The position numbers were made by a program, and so were the translations under genes. Of a stretch of DNA of 11,541 nucleotides, positions 1 to 9,467 are shown piece by piece. The notes beneath the pieces were generated by a model. It did no database searches. It was not told the DNA's origin and worked only from the letters and a program-made list of their open reading frames with translations. Source of the stretch: Clostridia bacterium (GTDB lineage: Bacteria; Bacillota_A; Clostridia; Christensenellales; UBA1750); NCBI GenBank assembly GCA_017413675.1, contig JAFPSR010000025.1:1-11541 (forward strand), read 5' to 3'. Within the stretch, counting starts at the first letter, position 1. Each line of letters begins with the position of its first letter.

Positions 1-159
1 GGCTTCTGCAACCGATTCCAGCGTAAGCGTCGAAAGATAGCGTTCGCCAATCACACGCTCGGCAAGGCGGGCGGCGGCAAGTTGCGGATTGCATTCCTCG
101 GTATTTTCTCCCGCCAAAGACAGCAGGATATGGATTCCCTGCCCGTATACAATCATCAT
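1..159 (-). CDS. Partial open frame, possible AraC-type helix-turn-helix fragment
   Basis: A minus-strand frame runs from tandem ATG codons (159 and 156) to the window edge, 53 codons without a stop, so the protein continues outside the window. A TGA codon directly precedes the first ATG, so the frame cannot extend upstream. Residues 38-52 (ERYLSTLTLESVAEA) resemble the first helices of an AraC/XylS DNA-binding domain, where a 'tLesvAea' helix follows a short 'I-e-yl' helix. The preceding 30 residues look like a linker. AraC proteins normally carry a sensor domain before this point, and there is no Shine-Dalgarno sequence upstream. The frame may therefore be a decayed or 5'-truncated regulator, or the resemblance may be accidental. 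TCG, ACG and CTT codons seem more frequent than in the neighbours, but the sample is small. Identity is weakly supported. Confidence 0.35.
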   Translation of the reverse strand, partial: MMIVYGQGIHILLSLAGENTEECNPQLAAARLAERVIGERYLSTLTLESVAEA

Positions 160-162
160 TCA

Positions 163-191
163 TTGTAATATTGCCCGGGTTATGCTACGAT
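163..191 (+). promoter_or_regulatory. Candidate sigma-A promoter of the ydcF-like operon
   Basis: A -35 box TTGTAA (163-168) is separated by 17 bases from a -10 box TACGAT (186-191), which is preceded by TGC, an extended -10 element. Transcription would start near 198, about 25 bases before the ATG at 223, leaving room for the AAGGAGGA ribosome site at 210-217. Each hexamer matches the consensus at 4 of 6 positions. The same ATGCTAC extended -10 core occurs in the glycosyltransferase promoter at 4181-4209. Confidence 0.55.
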
Positions 192-222
192 TGGCACAAA
201 AGAATGGATAAGGAGGACCAAA

Positions 223-840
223 ATGAAGAAAAAAGCGCCATGGTGGAAAGCCGCTCTGCTGACCCTGTTTTACGTGGTTCTGATCGGGGTCCTGCTGGTT
301 GCAGCCGCCTTTACCGGGATTGTAATCGGGGAAAAGAAGGTTACCGATCCCTATGATGTGGGGGATAGCGATGTAATTATCATCCTGGGTGCTGCTGTCC
401 ACGGGGATACCGCATCCCCGACGCTTGCCTGCCGTCTGGAAAAGGGGTATGAACTGTTTGAGCAGAACCATGCTTCCAACTTTATTCTCTGCGGTGGCCA
501 GGGAGAAGGGGAAGACATCAGCGAAGCACAGTGCATGAAAAATATGCTTCTGGAGTACGGGGTTCCCGCCCCGAACATCTATCTGGATGAAACCTCCACC
601 GATACCTGGCAGAACCTGACCAATGCAAAAGCCATCATGGAAGAAAACGGATTTGATCACTGCATTATCGTAACCAGCGATTATCACCTGCTGCGCGCTT
701 ATGCCACTGCCAAGGTGTTTGACATGAAATTCGAAGGGGCTGCCGCAAAAACAATCTGGCCGGGCATACTTTGGAAGATGCGTCTTCGCGAGATCCTTGC
801 CTGGGGTAAATTTGCCCTGCAGTACCTCCATATTCTCTGA
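223..840 (+). CDS. YdcF/SanA-type DUF218 family membrane-anchored protein
   Basis: This is a 205-residue protein. A basic N-terminus (MKKK) is followed by one hydrophobic segment at about residues 10-37, so it is probably anchored in the membrane with the catalytic-like domain outside. The DUF218 fold is recognised by DVIIILGAAV (50-59), the arginine-containing helix after it (R71), FILCGGQGEGE (87-97), an acidic stretch with E123 and T124, and IIVTSDYHLLRA (148-159). YdcF and SanA relatives are linked to envelope integrity and, in one E. coli member, to S-adenosylmethionine binding; the substrate here is unknown. The start is set by AAGGAGGA at 210-217, five bases before the ATG. It is the first gene of an operon with the esterase 53 bases downstream. 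Family assignment is firm; function is not. Confidence 0.85.
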   Translation: MKKKAPWWKAALLTLFYVVLIGVLLVAAAFTGIVIGEKKVTDPYDVGDSDVIIILGAAVHGDTASPTLACRLEKGYELFEQNHASNFILCGGQGEGEDISEAQCMKNMLLEYGVPAPNIYLDETSTDTWQNLTNAKAIMEENGFDHCIIVTSDYHLLRAYATAKVFDMKFEGAAAKTIWPGILWKMRLREILAWGKFALQYLHIL

Positions 841-856
841 TCCTGCCCCGGCAGGA
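841..856 (+). other. Small intergenic hairpin after the ydcF-like gene
   Basis: TCCTGC (841-846) can pair with GCAGGA (851-856) around a four-base loop, immediately after the TGA stop. No run of T follows, so it is not a standard intrinsic terminator. It could slow polymerase or protect the upstream message end within the operon. It could also be chance in this GC-rich spacer. Confidence 0.3.
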
Positions 857-893
857 CAGGCTCCCGTCCCCTGAACCAAGGAGGAAATCAACC

Positions 894-1961
894 ATGAAAC
901 GTATGATTACCGCACAAACCTATGTCGGCAATTTCGGCCAGACTGTAGAATCCTTTTTCCTGAAGGGCAGTTTCCCATCCGTCCCTTCCCCGGAAGATTT
1001 TTCCGTTGAAAACGGGTTTTCCGATATTTCCAACCTGGTCCCCTGTACCGGGATTACCCGGGTGGAAAGGACTGCCGACGGGGTCCTCCTGTCGGCGGAT
1101 GGCATGAAATACGGTCCGGACTTCTCCGTCCTGTGTACAGACAGCCGGTTTTCCTTTGGCAAAAAGGACATTGACGTCGTCAAAACCCGCGGCGCGGATG
1201 ATTTTGCGTTCTGTACCTGGAAGGGAATGAATTACCGGGTCTTCATCCCGGAGGGCAGCGGCAGGCATCCCCTGATTGTTTTTTTCCACGGTGCCGGAGA
1301 GACCGGGACGGACAATGCCCGCCAGATCCGGAACTGTTTTGGCGCTGCTCACCTGCATGAAACGTATCCCGACTGCATCATCCTGGCGCCCCAGAATCCG
1401 CCGCGTTCCTCCTTCCGCCGCGCAGAAGAGCGCCCCTCAGACGGCCTGCCTGACAGTCCGGGCGGGTGGAACCGGATTGAACTGGATAAAACCGCGGAAA
1501 TCATGGTTTCCCTGATGGAAAAAGGCATTGTGGACACCTCCCGTGTCTATGCCACCGGTATGTCCATGGGCGGTGCCGGCACACTCCGTATGCTTGGGCT
1601 GCACCGGGACCTGTTCACTGCGGCTGCGCCGATCTGTCCGACGATGCTCAAGGATACCTACCGTATCCTGACCGGGCTTGTCGATTTCCCGATCTGGATC
1701 TCCACCGCCTATATCGATCATACCTATTACCGTCATCTCTATATTGCCCGCGGGATTGAGGAATTGCAGAAAAAGGGGAATCCGGATGCCCATGTTACCT
1801 TGTACAGTCTGGAAGACCTGAAAAAATACAACATCGGCCAGAATCCCCTCCTCACGGAAGCCCAGCTGGTCGGGGAAAACCATTTCAGCTGGGTGCTGAC
1901 GCTGCACAACGAATATGGGATTATGGACTGGCTGCTGAGCCGCCGGAAACCCGGATCCTGA
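894..1961 (+). CDS. Alpha/beta-hydrolase esterase with N-terminal accessory domain
   Basis: This is a 355-residue protein without a signal peptide, so probably cytoplasmic. The hydrolase domain begins near residue 105 with a WKGMNYRVFIPEG strand pair, typical of phospholipase/carboxylesterase and LpqC/EstA-like enzymes. The oxyanion-hole motif is FFHGAGE (130-136), followed by D140-N141. The nucleophile is Ser224 in GMSMGG (222-227). His330 in GENHFSW fits the catalytic histidine, and Asp275 in TAYIDH may be the acid. Residues 8-95 are rich in beta strands and resemble the Ig-like accessory domain of Thermotoga EstA-type esterases; this is an inference from pattern, not an alignment. AAGGAGGA at 878-885 fixes the start. 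It is the middle gene of a three-gene operon, 12 bases before the nucleotidyltransferase. It probably hydrolyses a short acyl ester; a peptidase of the prolyl oligopeptidase clan is the main alternative. Confidence 0.82.
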   Translation: MKRMITAQTYVGNFGQTVESFFLKGSFPSVPSPEDFSVENGFSDISNLVPCTGITRVERTADGVLLSADGMKYGPDFSVLCTDSRFSFGKKDIDVVKTRGADDFAFCTWKGMNYRVFIPEGSGRHPLIVFFHGAGETGTDNARQIRNCFGAAHLHETYPDCIILAPQNPPRSSFRRAEERPSDGLPDSPGGWNRIELDKTAEIMVSLMEKGIVDTSRVYATGMSMGGAGTLRMLGLHRDLFTAAAPICPTMLKDTYRILTGLVDFPIWISTAYIDHTYYRHLYIARGIEELQKKGNPDAHVTLYSLEDLKKYNIGQNPLLTEAQLVGENHFSWVLTLHNEYGIMDWLLSRRKPGS

Positions 1962-1967
1962 GGGGGG
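1961..1967 (+). promoter_or_regulatory. Ribosome binding site deciding a TTG start
   Basis: AGGGGGG overlaps the last base of the esterase TGA stop and lies six bases before TTG at 1974. No ATG or GTG precedes the conserved active-site motif of the downstream gene in this frame, so the TTG is the best start. The overlap suggests translational coupling to the esterase. Confidence 0.6.
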
Positions 1968-1973
1968 ATTTCA

Positions 1974-2744
1974 TTGGTCTGTCAGCTCCTTTCCCGCTTT
2001 GTCTCCGAAAGCCACAGAATCCTGGGAAATCATCTTACCGGGGTCTATCTGCACGGCTCCCTGGCTATGGGCTGCTTCCATCCGCAGACCAGTGACCTGG
2101 ACCTTCTTGTTATCGTCCGGGATCCTGTTCCGGACGAGGTGAAGCGCAGGTATATGGATATGGTGGTTTCCCTGGACAAGGGAGCTCCCGATAAAGGCAT
2201 TGAAATGAGTATTGTCCGGAAGGCTGTCCTGGACCCGTTCCGGTACCCGACACCGTTTGAACTGCATTTTTCCAAAATGCATCTTGCCTGGTACCTGGAG
2301 GATCCCGAAGGCTATATTGCAAAAATGCGGGGAACAGATCCGGACCTTGCCGCCCATTTTACCATCCTGAAACAGTATGGCCGGGTCCTCTGGGGGGAAG
2401 AAATCTCTTCCTTTCTCAAAGAAGTTCCCAAAGAAGCATATCTGGACAGTATTCTCCGGGATATTGCGGATGCACAGGCAGACATCGCGGAAAACCCGGT
2501 CTATGTCATCCTGAACCTTAGCCGTGTCCTTGCCTATGTCCGGGAAGGCAGGATCCTTTCCAAAAAAGACGGGGGATTATGGGCACTGGAACATACGGAC
2601 GAAAAATACCGTGCCCTGATCCGGTCCGCACTGGAACACTACGAAAACGGCGGACAGCCGGATATCCGCCGGTTCCCGGCAAGTGATTTCGCGTCGGATT
2701 TTCTCCGCGCTGTCCGGGCGGGGATACAGCGGGACAAAATGTAG
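1974..2744 (+). CDS. Aminoglycoside adenylyltransferase-like nucleotidyltransferase (NTP_transf_2 plus DUF4111)
   Basis: This is a 256-residue protein of about the same length as AadA/ANT(9) enzymes (about 260). The N-terminal nucleotidyltransferase domain has HGSLAMG (27-33) followed by SDLDLLV (40-46), with Asp41 and Asp43 as expected metal ligands and Glu77 in GIEMSIV as the likely catalytic base. A YPTPFELHFS segment (91-100) and DPDLAAHFTILKQYGRVLWG (122-141) match the family pattern. The C-terminal helical DUF4111 domain contains YVILNLSRVLAYVREG (177-192) and SKKDGGLWAL (196-205). Family enzymes transfer AMP from ATP to streptomycin or spectinomycin. By eye, the residue just before the conserved Trp203 is Leu202, where AadA has an Asp reported to contact streptomycin, so streptomycin use is doubtful. 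It is the last gene of the operon and ends just before a terminator. The substrate may not be an antibiotic. Confidence 0.85.
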   Translation: MVCQLLSRFVSESHRILGNHLTGVYLHGSLAMGCFHPQTSDLDLLVIVRDPVPDEVKRRYMDMVVSLDKGAPDKGIEMSIVRKAVLDPFRYPTPFELHFSKMHLAWYLEDPEGYIAKMRGTDPDLAAHFTILKQYGRVLWGEEISSFLKEVPKEAYLDSILRDIADAQADIAENPVYVILNLSRVLAYVREGRILSKKDGGLWALEHTDEKYRALIRSALEHYENGGQPDIRRFPASDFASDFLRAVRAGIQRDKM

Positions 2745-2751
2745 ATCTACA
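2740..2751. repeat. 12-base perfect palindrome at the nucleotidyltransferase stop codon
   Basis: TGTAGATCTACA is its own reverse complement and covers the TAG stop (2742-2744). CTACA recurs at 2757-2761, ten bases after its first copy at 2747-2751. It lies ten bases before the terminator stem. It may be an unremarkable spacer sequence; no function is inferred. Confidence 0.5.
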
Positions 2752-2760
2752 GTAAACTAC

Positions 2761-2800
2761 AAAGGACAGCAGGATCTCTTCCTGCTGTCCTTTTCCGTTT
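2761..2800. terminator. Strong intrinsic terminator between convergent genes
   Basis: AAAGGACAGCAGGA (2761-2774) pairs perfectly with TCCTGCTGTCCTTT (2780-2793) around a five-base loop, giving a 14-base-pair stem. TTTTCCGTTT follows on the plus strand. This terminates the ydcF-esterase-nucleotidyltransferase operon. On the minus strand the stem is followed by TTTGTAGTTT, so it can also stop transcripts of the glycosyltransferase, whose coding region ends at 2811. Confidence 0.92.
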
Positions 2801-2810
2801 TTCCTGCTGT

Positions 2811-4136
2811 TTACGGATACCGGTTGATATCATCCCTCTGATCCAGTTCGTCCCGGTGATCCATATCTTCCCGGTGATCCATACGTCTGCCGCTTTCCAG
2901 ACGGTTGATAAAGGTATCCATTTCCTGCATAACAAGGTCCCAGTCCAGTTCCGTACGCATTTCTTCCTGGTCACGGAATTTCTCGACGATTTCTTCATAC
3001 CGCTGCCGGGCCCTGCCGACGGCATCTTCCCAACTGAGGTACAGTTCTTTTCCCGCCGCGGTTCCGATTAAACGGATTCCTTCCGGATCATCCGCCGCCT
3101 TTTCCATGATACCGCACAGTTCCTCCGCGTCATTTTGGATAATCAGCCCGTTTCTGCCGTCCGTCATGCCCTCCGAAGGTCCGGAATCCTCCAGCACCAC
3201 ACTGGGCAGGTCGCAGGCAGCCGCTTCCTTGACAACAATGCCGCTCGTATCGAATGTGTTCACCAGCAGGAACAGGCTGGCCATGGAATAGTAGGTGCGC
3301 AGGAGTTCCCGGTCCGAGACCATACCCGGGAAACAGCATGCATCCGTTACCCCGAGCTCCTGGGCATAGGCTTTCACTTCCGGCAGTTCCTGCCCGCTGC
3401 CCACAATCACCAGATGCCCTTTCCGGCCGCTGTCCAGATACCGTCTGAACGCGTCCAGATACAGCCGCAGGCCCTTATACCACTGGATTCTCCCGACAAA
3501 GAGGAAAACCGGCGCTTGGTCGGCAATTCCCAGCTCCTCTTTCAGCTTCCCGACGGCAGCGTCGGAAGCTCTTCCGCGGGCAAAATCGGTTCCGTTTTCC
3601 ATGACACGGAATTCCCCCGCATATCCGAGCTGCCTTAGGTTTTCCCCGGCAACCTTACTGACCACCCATACCTCATCAGCCGCCCGGATGTTGGCCAGGA
3701 GGAACGCGGTGGAGATCCGCCGTACCGGGGTGAACGGGAAATATTTATTCAGTTCCACATCGAATTTCGTATGATAGGTAAAAACAATCGGGACATACCG
3801 CGTTTTGCTTACCCGCATCAGACGGGCCAGCAGGCCGGACGCGGCCGGGCAATGCACATGCAGGATGTCAAAATTCTTTCTTCCCAGCCGGGTCAGGCTT
3901 TTCATATCAAAGGGATTCCCTGCCCGGTATCCCATCCGTTTTCCCGCTTTTGTGCTCTGGTAACGGATTACGGAGAACGGATAATTGTCCTTTACCCCGG
4001 GATAATGCGGGGTAATCACGGTGACATCGTCCTGTTGGGCTGTTAACTGTTCCGCATAATTCAAAACCGTATTGGCAACCCCGTCAATCACGGGCGGAAA
4101 GGAATCGTTCAGGAGAGCAACTTTCAGTTTTGCCAT
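2811..4136 (-). CDS. GT4-family glycosyltransferase with charged repeat tail
   Basis: This is a 441-residue GT-B fold enzyme without a signal peptide. The N-terminal acceptor domain starts with MAKLKVALLNDSFPP and DGVANTV (18-24), the glycine loop of family 4, and contains DILHVHCP (90-97) and FTYHTKFD (119-126). The nucleotide-sugar domain has FVGRIQWYKGL (213-223), with Arg216 and Lys221 as expected phosphate contacts, GSGQE (246-250), and FDTSGIVVKEAAACDLP (295-311). The usual E-x7-E motif is D296-x7-E304 here, a variant I recall from related clostridial enzymes. Relatives include diacylglycerol glucosyl- and galactosyltransferases, so a glycolipid or surface glycan product is plausible but the acceptor is unknown. 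AAGGGTG (4150-4144) is the ribosome site, seven bases before ATG. Residues 419-436 are three hexapeptide repeats. The gene is transcribed alone, divergent from lacZ and convergent with the upstream operon. Confidence 0.88.
   Translation of the reverse strand: MAKLKVALLNDSFPPVIDGVANTVLNYAEQLTAQQDDVTVITPHYPGVKDNYPFSVIRYQSTKAGKRMGYRAGNPFDMKSLTRLGRKNFDILHVHCPAASGLLARLMRVSKTRYVPIVFTYHTKFDVELNKYFPFTPVRRISTAFLLANIRAADEVWVVSKVAGENLRQLGYAGEFRVMENGTDFARGRASDAAVGKLKEELGIADQAPVFLFVGRIQWYKGLRLYLDAFRRYLDSGRKGHLVIVGSGQELPEVKAYAQELGVTDACCFPGMVSDRELLRTYYSMASLFLLVNTFDTSGIVVKEAAACDLPSVVLEDSGPSEGMTDGRNGLIIQNDAEELCGIMEKAADDPEGIRLIGTAAGKELYLSWEDAVGRARQRYEEIVEKFRDQEEMRTELDWDLVMQEMDTFINRLESGRRMDHREDMDHRDELDQRDDINRYP
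2829..2882 (-). repeat. Three tandem 18-base units encoding hexapeptide repeats
   Basis: Read on the minus strand, units at 2882-2865, 2864-2847 and 2846-2829 encode MDHRED, MDHRDE and LDQRDD. The first two units differ at only two of 18 bases; the third is more diverged. They lie in frame five codons before the stop of the glycosyltransferase. A length of exactly 18 bases keeps the frame when units are gained or lost, which suggests recent slippage or unequal exchange. Confidence 0.9.
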
Positions 4137-4180
4137 CTTTCATCACCCTTTTTCCCCTGTATTTTATGAATTCCGTTTTC

Positions 4181-7487
<3,307 letters not shown>

Positions 7488-7511
7488 CCGGTTTTTCCCG
7501 TAAAATTACCG

Positions 7512-7548
7512 CCGCCGGAACCGGGATTCCCTTCCGGCGGTCTTTTTT
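7512..7548 (+). terminator. Intrinsic terminator after lacZ
   Basis: CCGCCGGAA (7512-7520) pairs with TTCCGGCGG (7532-7540) around an 11-base loop and is followed by TCTTTTTT (7541-7548). It begins 25 bases after the lacZ stop and separates lacZ from murB. Confidence 0.92.
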
Positions 7549-7573
7549 CCCCCGCTGGACCGTATCCGCCCGT

Positions 7574-7602
7574 TTGACCGTACCGGGCATTTGGGGTAAA
7601 CT
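7574..7602 (+). promoter_or_regulatory. Candidate sigma-A promoter of murB-rapZ-whiA
   Basis: TTGACC (7574-7579; 5 of 6) and TAAACT (7597-7602; 4 of 6) are separated by 17 bases. Transcription would start near 7609, leaving a leader of only about 17 bases that is mostly ribosome site. It lies directly after the lacZ terminator, so murB begins an independent unit. Confidence 0.72.
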
Positions 7603-7612
7603 TGTAGAGAAC

Positions 7613-7619
7613 AGGAGGG
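7613..7619 (+). promoter_or_regulatory. Ribosome binding site deciding the murB start
   Basis: AGGAGGG touches an ATG at 7620 but lies six bases before a second in-frame ATG at 7626. Normal spacing favours 7626, which removes two residues from the longer frame. Confidence 0.75.
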
Positions 7620-7625
7620 ATGTCA

Positions 7626-8546
7626 ATGTGGCAAGATGCCTTTGCACAGGCCGGATTCCGGGGTTCCCTGTCCAGGGATGCCGTGCTTGCCGATTACACA
7701 ACCTTTAAAATCGGAGGCAAAGCCGACCTTCTTCTGGAGGCCGGAGATGAAAACGATCTGGTCCTCGCCCGCTCCCTCTGTGCCAAAGAAGGAATTCCCC
7801 TCACGCTCATCGGCCGCGGTTCCAACCTCCTGATCCGGGACGGCGGGATCCGCGGGCTCGTCGTCGTTGTTGCCAAAGGCATGCAGGCCATCCGCAGGGA
7901 AGGAAACCGACTGGTCTGCGAAGCCGGCGCATCCCTGGGCGCTGTTTCCCATGCGGCCCTGGAGTATGCCCTGCAGGGACTTGCTTTTGCCAGCGGGATC
8001 CCCGGCAGTCTCGGGGGTGCCGTTGTGATGAATGCCGGCGCTTACGGCGGGGAAATGAAGGATGTCGTGGAATCGGTCCGCCTGATCACGGAAAACGGGG
8101 AAATCATACAGGTTGGGAAACCTGATCTTGCATTCGCTTACCGGGACAGCGCACTGCAGTCCGGGGATCTCCGGGGCAGTATCGTTACCGGGGCAACACT
8201 CCTCCTCTCCCCCGGAGACCGGGAAGAGATCCGAAGCGAGATCGAAGATCTGACACGGCGGCGCCGTGAAAAACAGCCTCTGACCTATCCCAGTGCCGGA
8301 AGCGCCTTCAAACGTCCGGCTGTCGGATATGCCGCGGAAATGATCGAAAAAGCAGGCTGCAAAGGCCTGTCCGTGGGGGACGCCCAGGTCAGCACACTGC
8401 ATGCCGGTTTCATTATCAATACCGGCCGCGCAACCGCAAAAGATACTATTGAACTGTTCCGTCTGGTGCAGAAGCGGGTATATGACATGTTCGGTGTTCA
8501 GCTGGAATGGGAAGTCCGACTGCTCGGGGAAGACGAACCTGCCTGA
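7626..8546 (+). CDS. murB: UDP-N-acetylenolpyruvoylglucosamine reductase MurB
   Basis: This is a 306-residue cytoplasmic flavoenzyme that reduces UDP-GlcNAc-enolpyruvate to UDP-MurNAc with NADPH, the second committed step of peptidoglycan precursor synthesis. The FAD-binding part shows TTFKIGGKAD (25-34), IGRGSNLLIRDGG (62-74) and GIPGSLGGAVVMNAGAYGGE (124-143). The substrate domain has YRDSAL (172-177) with Arg173, PSAGSAFKRP (222-231) with the proton-donor Ser226, and a final EWEVRLLGE (294-302) with Glu296. The GSAFKRP form and length fit the type II enzymes of Firmicutes. Start 7626 is chosen from ribosome-site spacing; 7620 is the alternative. It is the first gene of an operon with rapZ (40 bases downstream) and whiA, an arrangement common in Clostridia. 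Confidence 0.97.
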   Translation: MWQDAFAQAGFRGSLSRDAVLADYTTFKIGGKADLLLEAGDENDLVLARSLCAKEGIPLTLIGRGSNLLIRDGGIRGLVVVVAKGMQAIRREGNRLVCEAGASLGAVSHAALEYALQGLAFASGIPGSLGGAVVMNAGAYGGEMKDVVESVRLITENGEIIQVGKPDLAFAYRDSALQSGDLRGSIVTGATLLLSPGDREEIRSEIEDLTRRRREKQPLTYPSAGSAFKRPAVGYAAEMIEKAGCKGLSVGDAQVSTLHAGFIINTGRATAKDTIELFRLVQKRVYDMFGVQLEWEVRLLGEDEPA

Positions 8547-8586
8547 TTTCTTTCCTGCCGTCAAATATCTGGATGGAGAATAAAAG

Positions 8587-9435
8587 ATGGATTGCATCAT
8601 TGTAACCGGAATGTCCGGTGCCGGAAAAACACAGGCGCTGCATGCCCTGGAAGATCTGGGCGTATATTGTGTGGACAACCTGCCGCCAAGCCTCATTCCG
8701 AACCTGATCGACCTTTTGAAACAGGGAAAAAGCATTGACAGGGTCGCCATCGGTGCGGATATCCGCTCCAGGGCGATGTTCGCCGACCTGGAAGCAACCC
8801 TGAATTTCCTGGACACGCAGGATATCCATGTGGAGATCCTGTTCCTGGAGGCATCCGGGGAAGAACTCGTCCGCCGTTATCAGGAAACACGCCGTTCCCA
8901 TCCCATGGGGGCGGATAAACGGCTTCCGGATTCCATCGCCCAGGAAAAAGAAATGCTCTCCCCCCTGCGTCTCCGGGCAACAGAGATCATTGATACCACC
9001 CAGCTGCGTTCCACCCAGCTGATCGCCCTGCTGACACGTCTGTACGGGGAAAACGATACCCCGCAGGAAGATATCATGGTCCATGTCGTATCGTTCGGAT
9101 TCAAACAGGGCATCCTGCAGGAAGCCGATATGATTCTGGATGTGCGTTTCCTGCAGAACCCCTTTTATGTCCCTTCCCTCCGCCTGCTGACCGGGCGGGA
9201 CCAGGCTGTGAAAGATTACATTTTTTCATTCCCGGAATCACAGATTTTCGTCGATAAAACCATTTCCCTTCTGACCTTCCTCCTTCCGGAATACAGCAAG
9301 GAAGGAAAACGTCAGTTTATCCTGGGGGTCGGCTGCACCGGTGGACAGCACCGTTCCATCACCCTGGCCATTTCCCTGGGGGAAGAACTCGAGAAAGCCG
9401 GCTACCACGTTCGGGTCAGCCACCGGGATCACTGA
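8587..9435 (+). CDS. rapZ: RapZ/YvcJ family nucleotide-binding protein
   Basis: This is a 282-residue P-loop protein. The Walker A motif is GMSGAGKT (8-15), followed by CVDNLP (28-33), a family signature, and RRYQETRRSHP (96-106). The C-terminal domain contains FGFKQG (170-175), FLQNPFY (188-194) and GCTGGQHRS (249-257), a sugar-nucleotide binding loop in E. coli RapZ. Enterobacterial RapZ senses GlcN6P and directs decay of the small RNA GlmZ; the Bacillus homologue YvcJ binds and hydrolyses nucleotides and affects competence. The basic RNA-binding tail of E. coli RapZ is not seen here (the end is HRDH), so the GlmZ role should not be transferred. A weak GGAGAA site lies nine bases before the ATG. 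The position between murB and whiA supports a cell-envelope or division role. Confidence 0.95.
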   Translation: MDCIIVTGMSGAGKTQALHALEDLGVYCVDNLPPSLIPNLIDLLKQGKSIDRVAIGADIRSRAMFADLEATLNFLDTQDIHVEILFLEASGEELVRRYQETRRSHPMGADKRLPDSIAQEKEMLSPLRLRATEIIDTTQLRSTQLIALLTRLYGENDTPQEDIMVHVVSFGFKQGILQEADMILDVRFLQNPFYVPSLRLLTGRDQAVKDYIFSFPESQIFVDKTISLLTFLLPEYSKEGKRQFILGVGCTGGQHRSITLAISLGEELEKAGYHVRVSHRDH

Positions 9436-9467
9436 TTCCGGGCCTTTGGACACGGAAAGGAATTCCC

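Noticed and set aside
1..168. Plus-strand frame open from the left edge to TAA at 166
   Set aside because: The translation is rich in Arg, Lys and Gln without family-like pattern, and the minus-strand reading looks more protein-like.
160..891. 243-codon minus-strand frame opposite the ydcF-like gene
   Set aside because: The plus-strand frame has a clear DUF218 pattern, a ribosome site and a promoter; the antisense translation has none of these.
7623..8816. 397-codon open frame on the minus strand opposite murB
   Set aside because: It mirrors murB and part of rapZ, both certain genes. Such frames arise because TTA, CTA and TCA codons are rare in the true genes. The translation shows no family pattern and no ribosome site.
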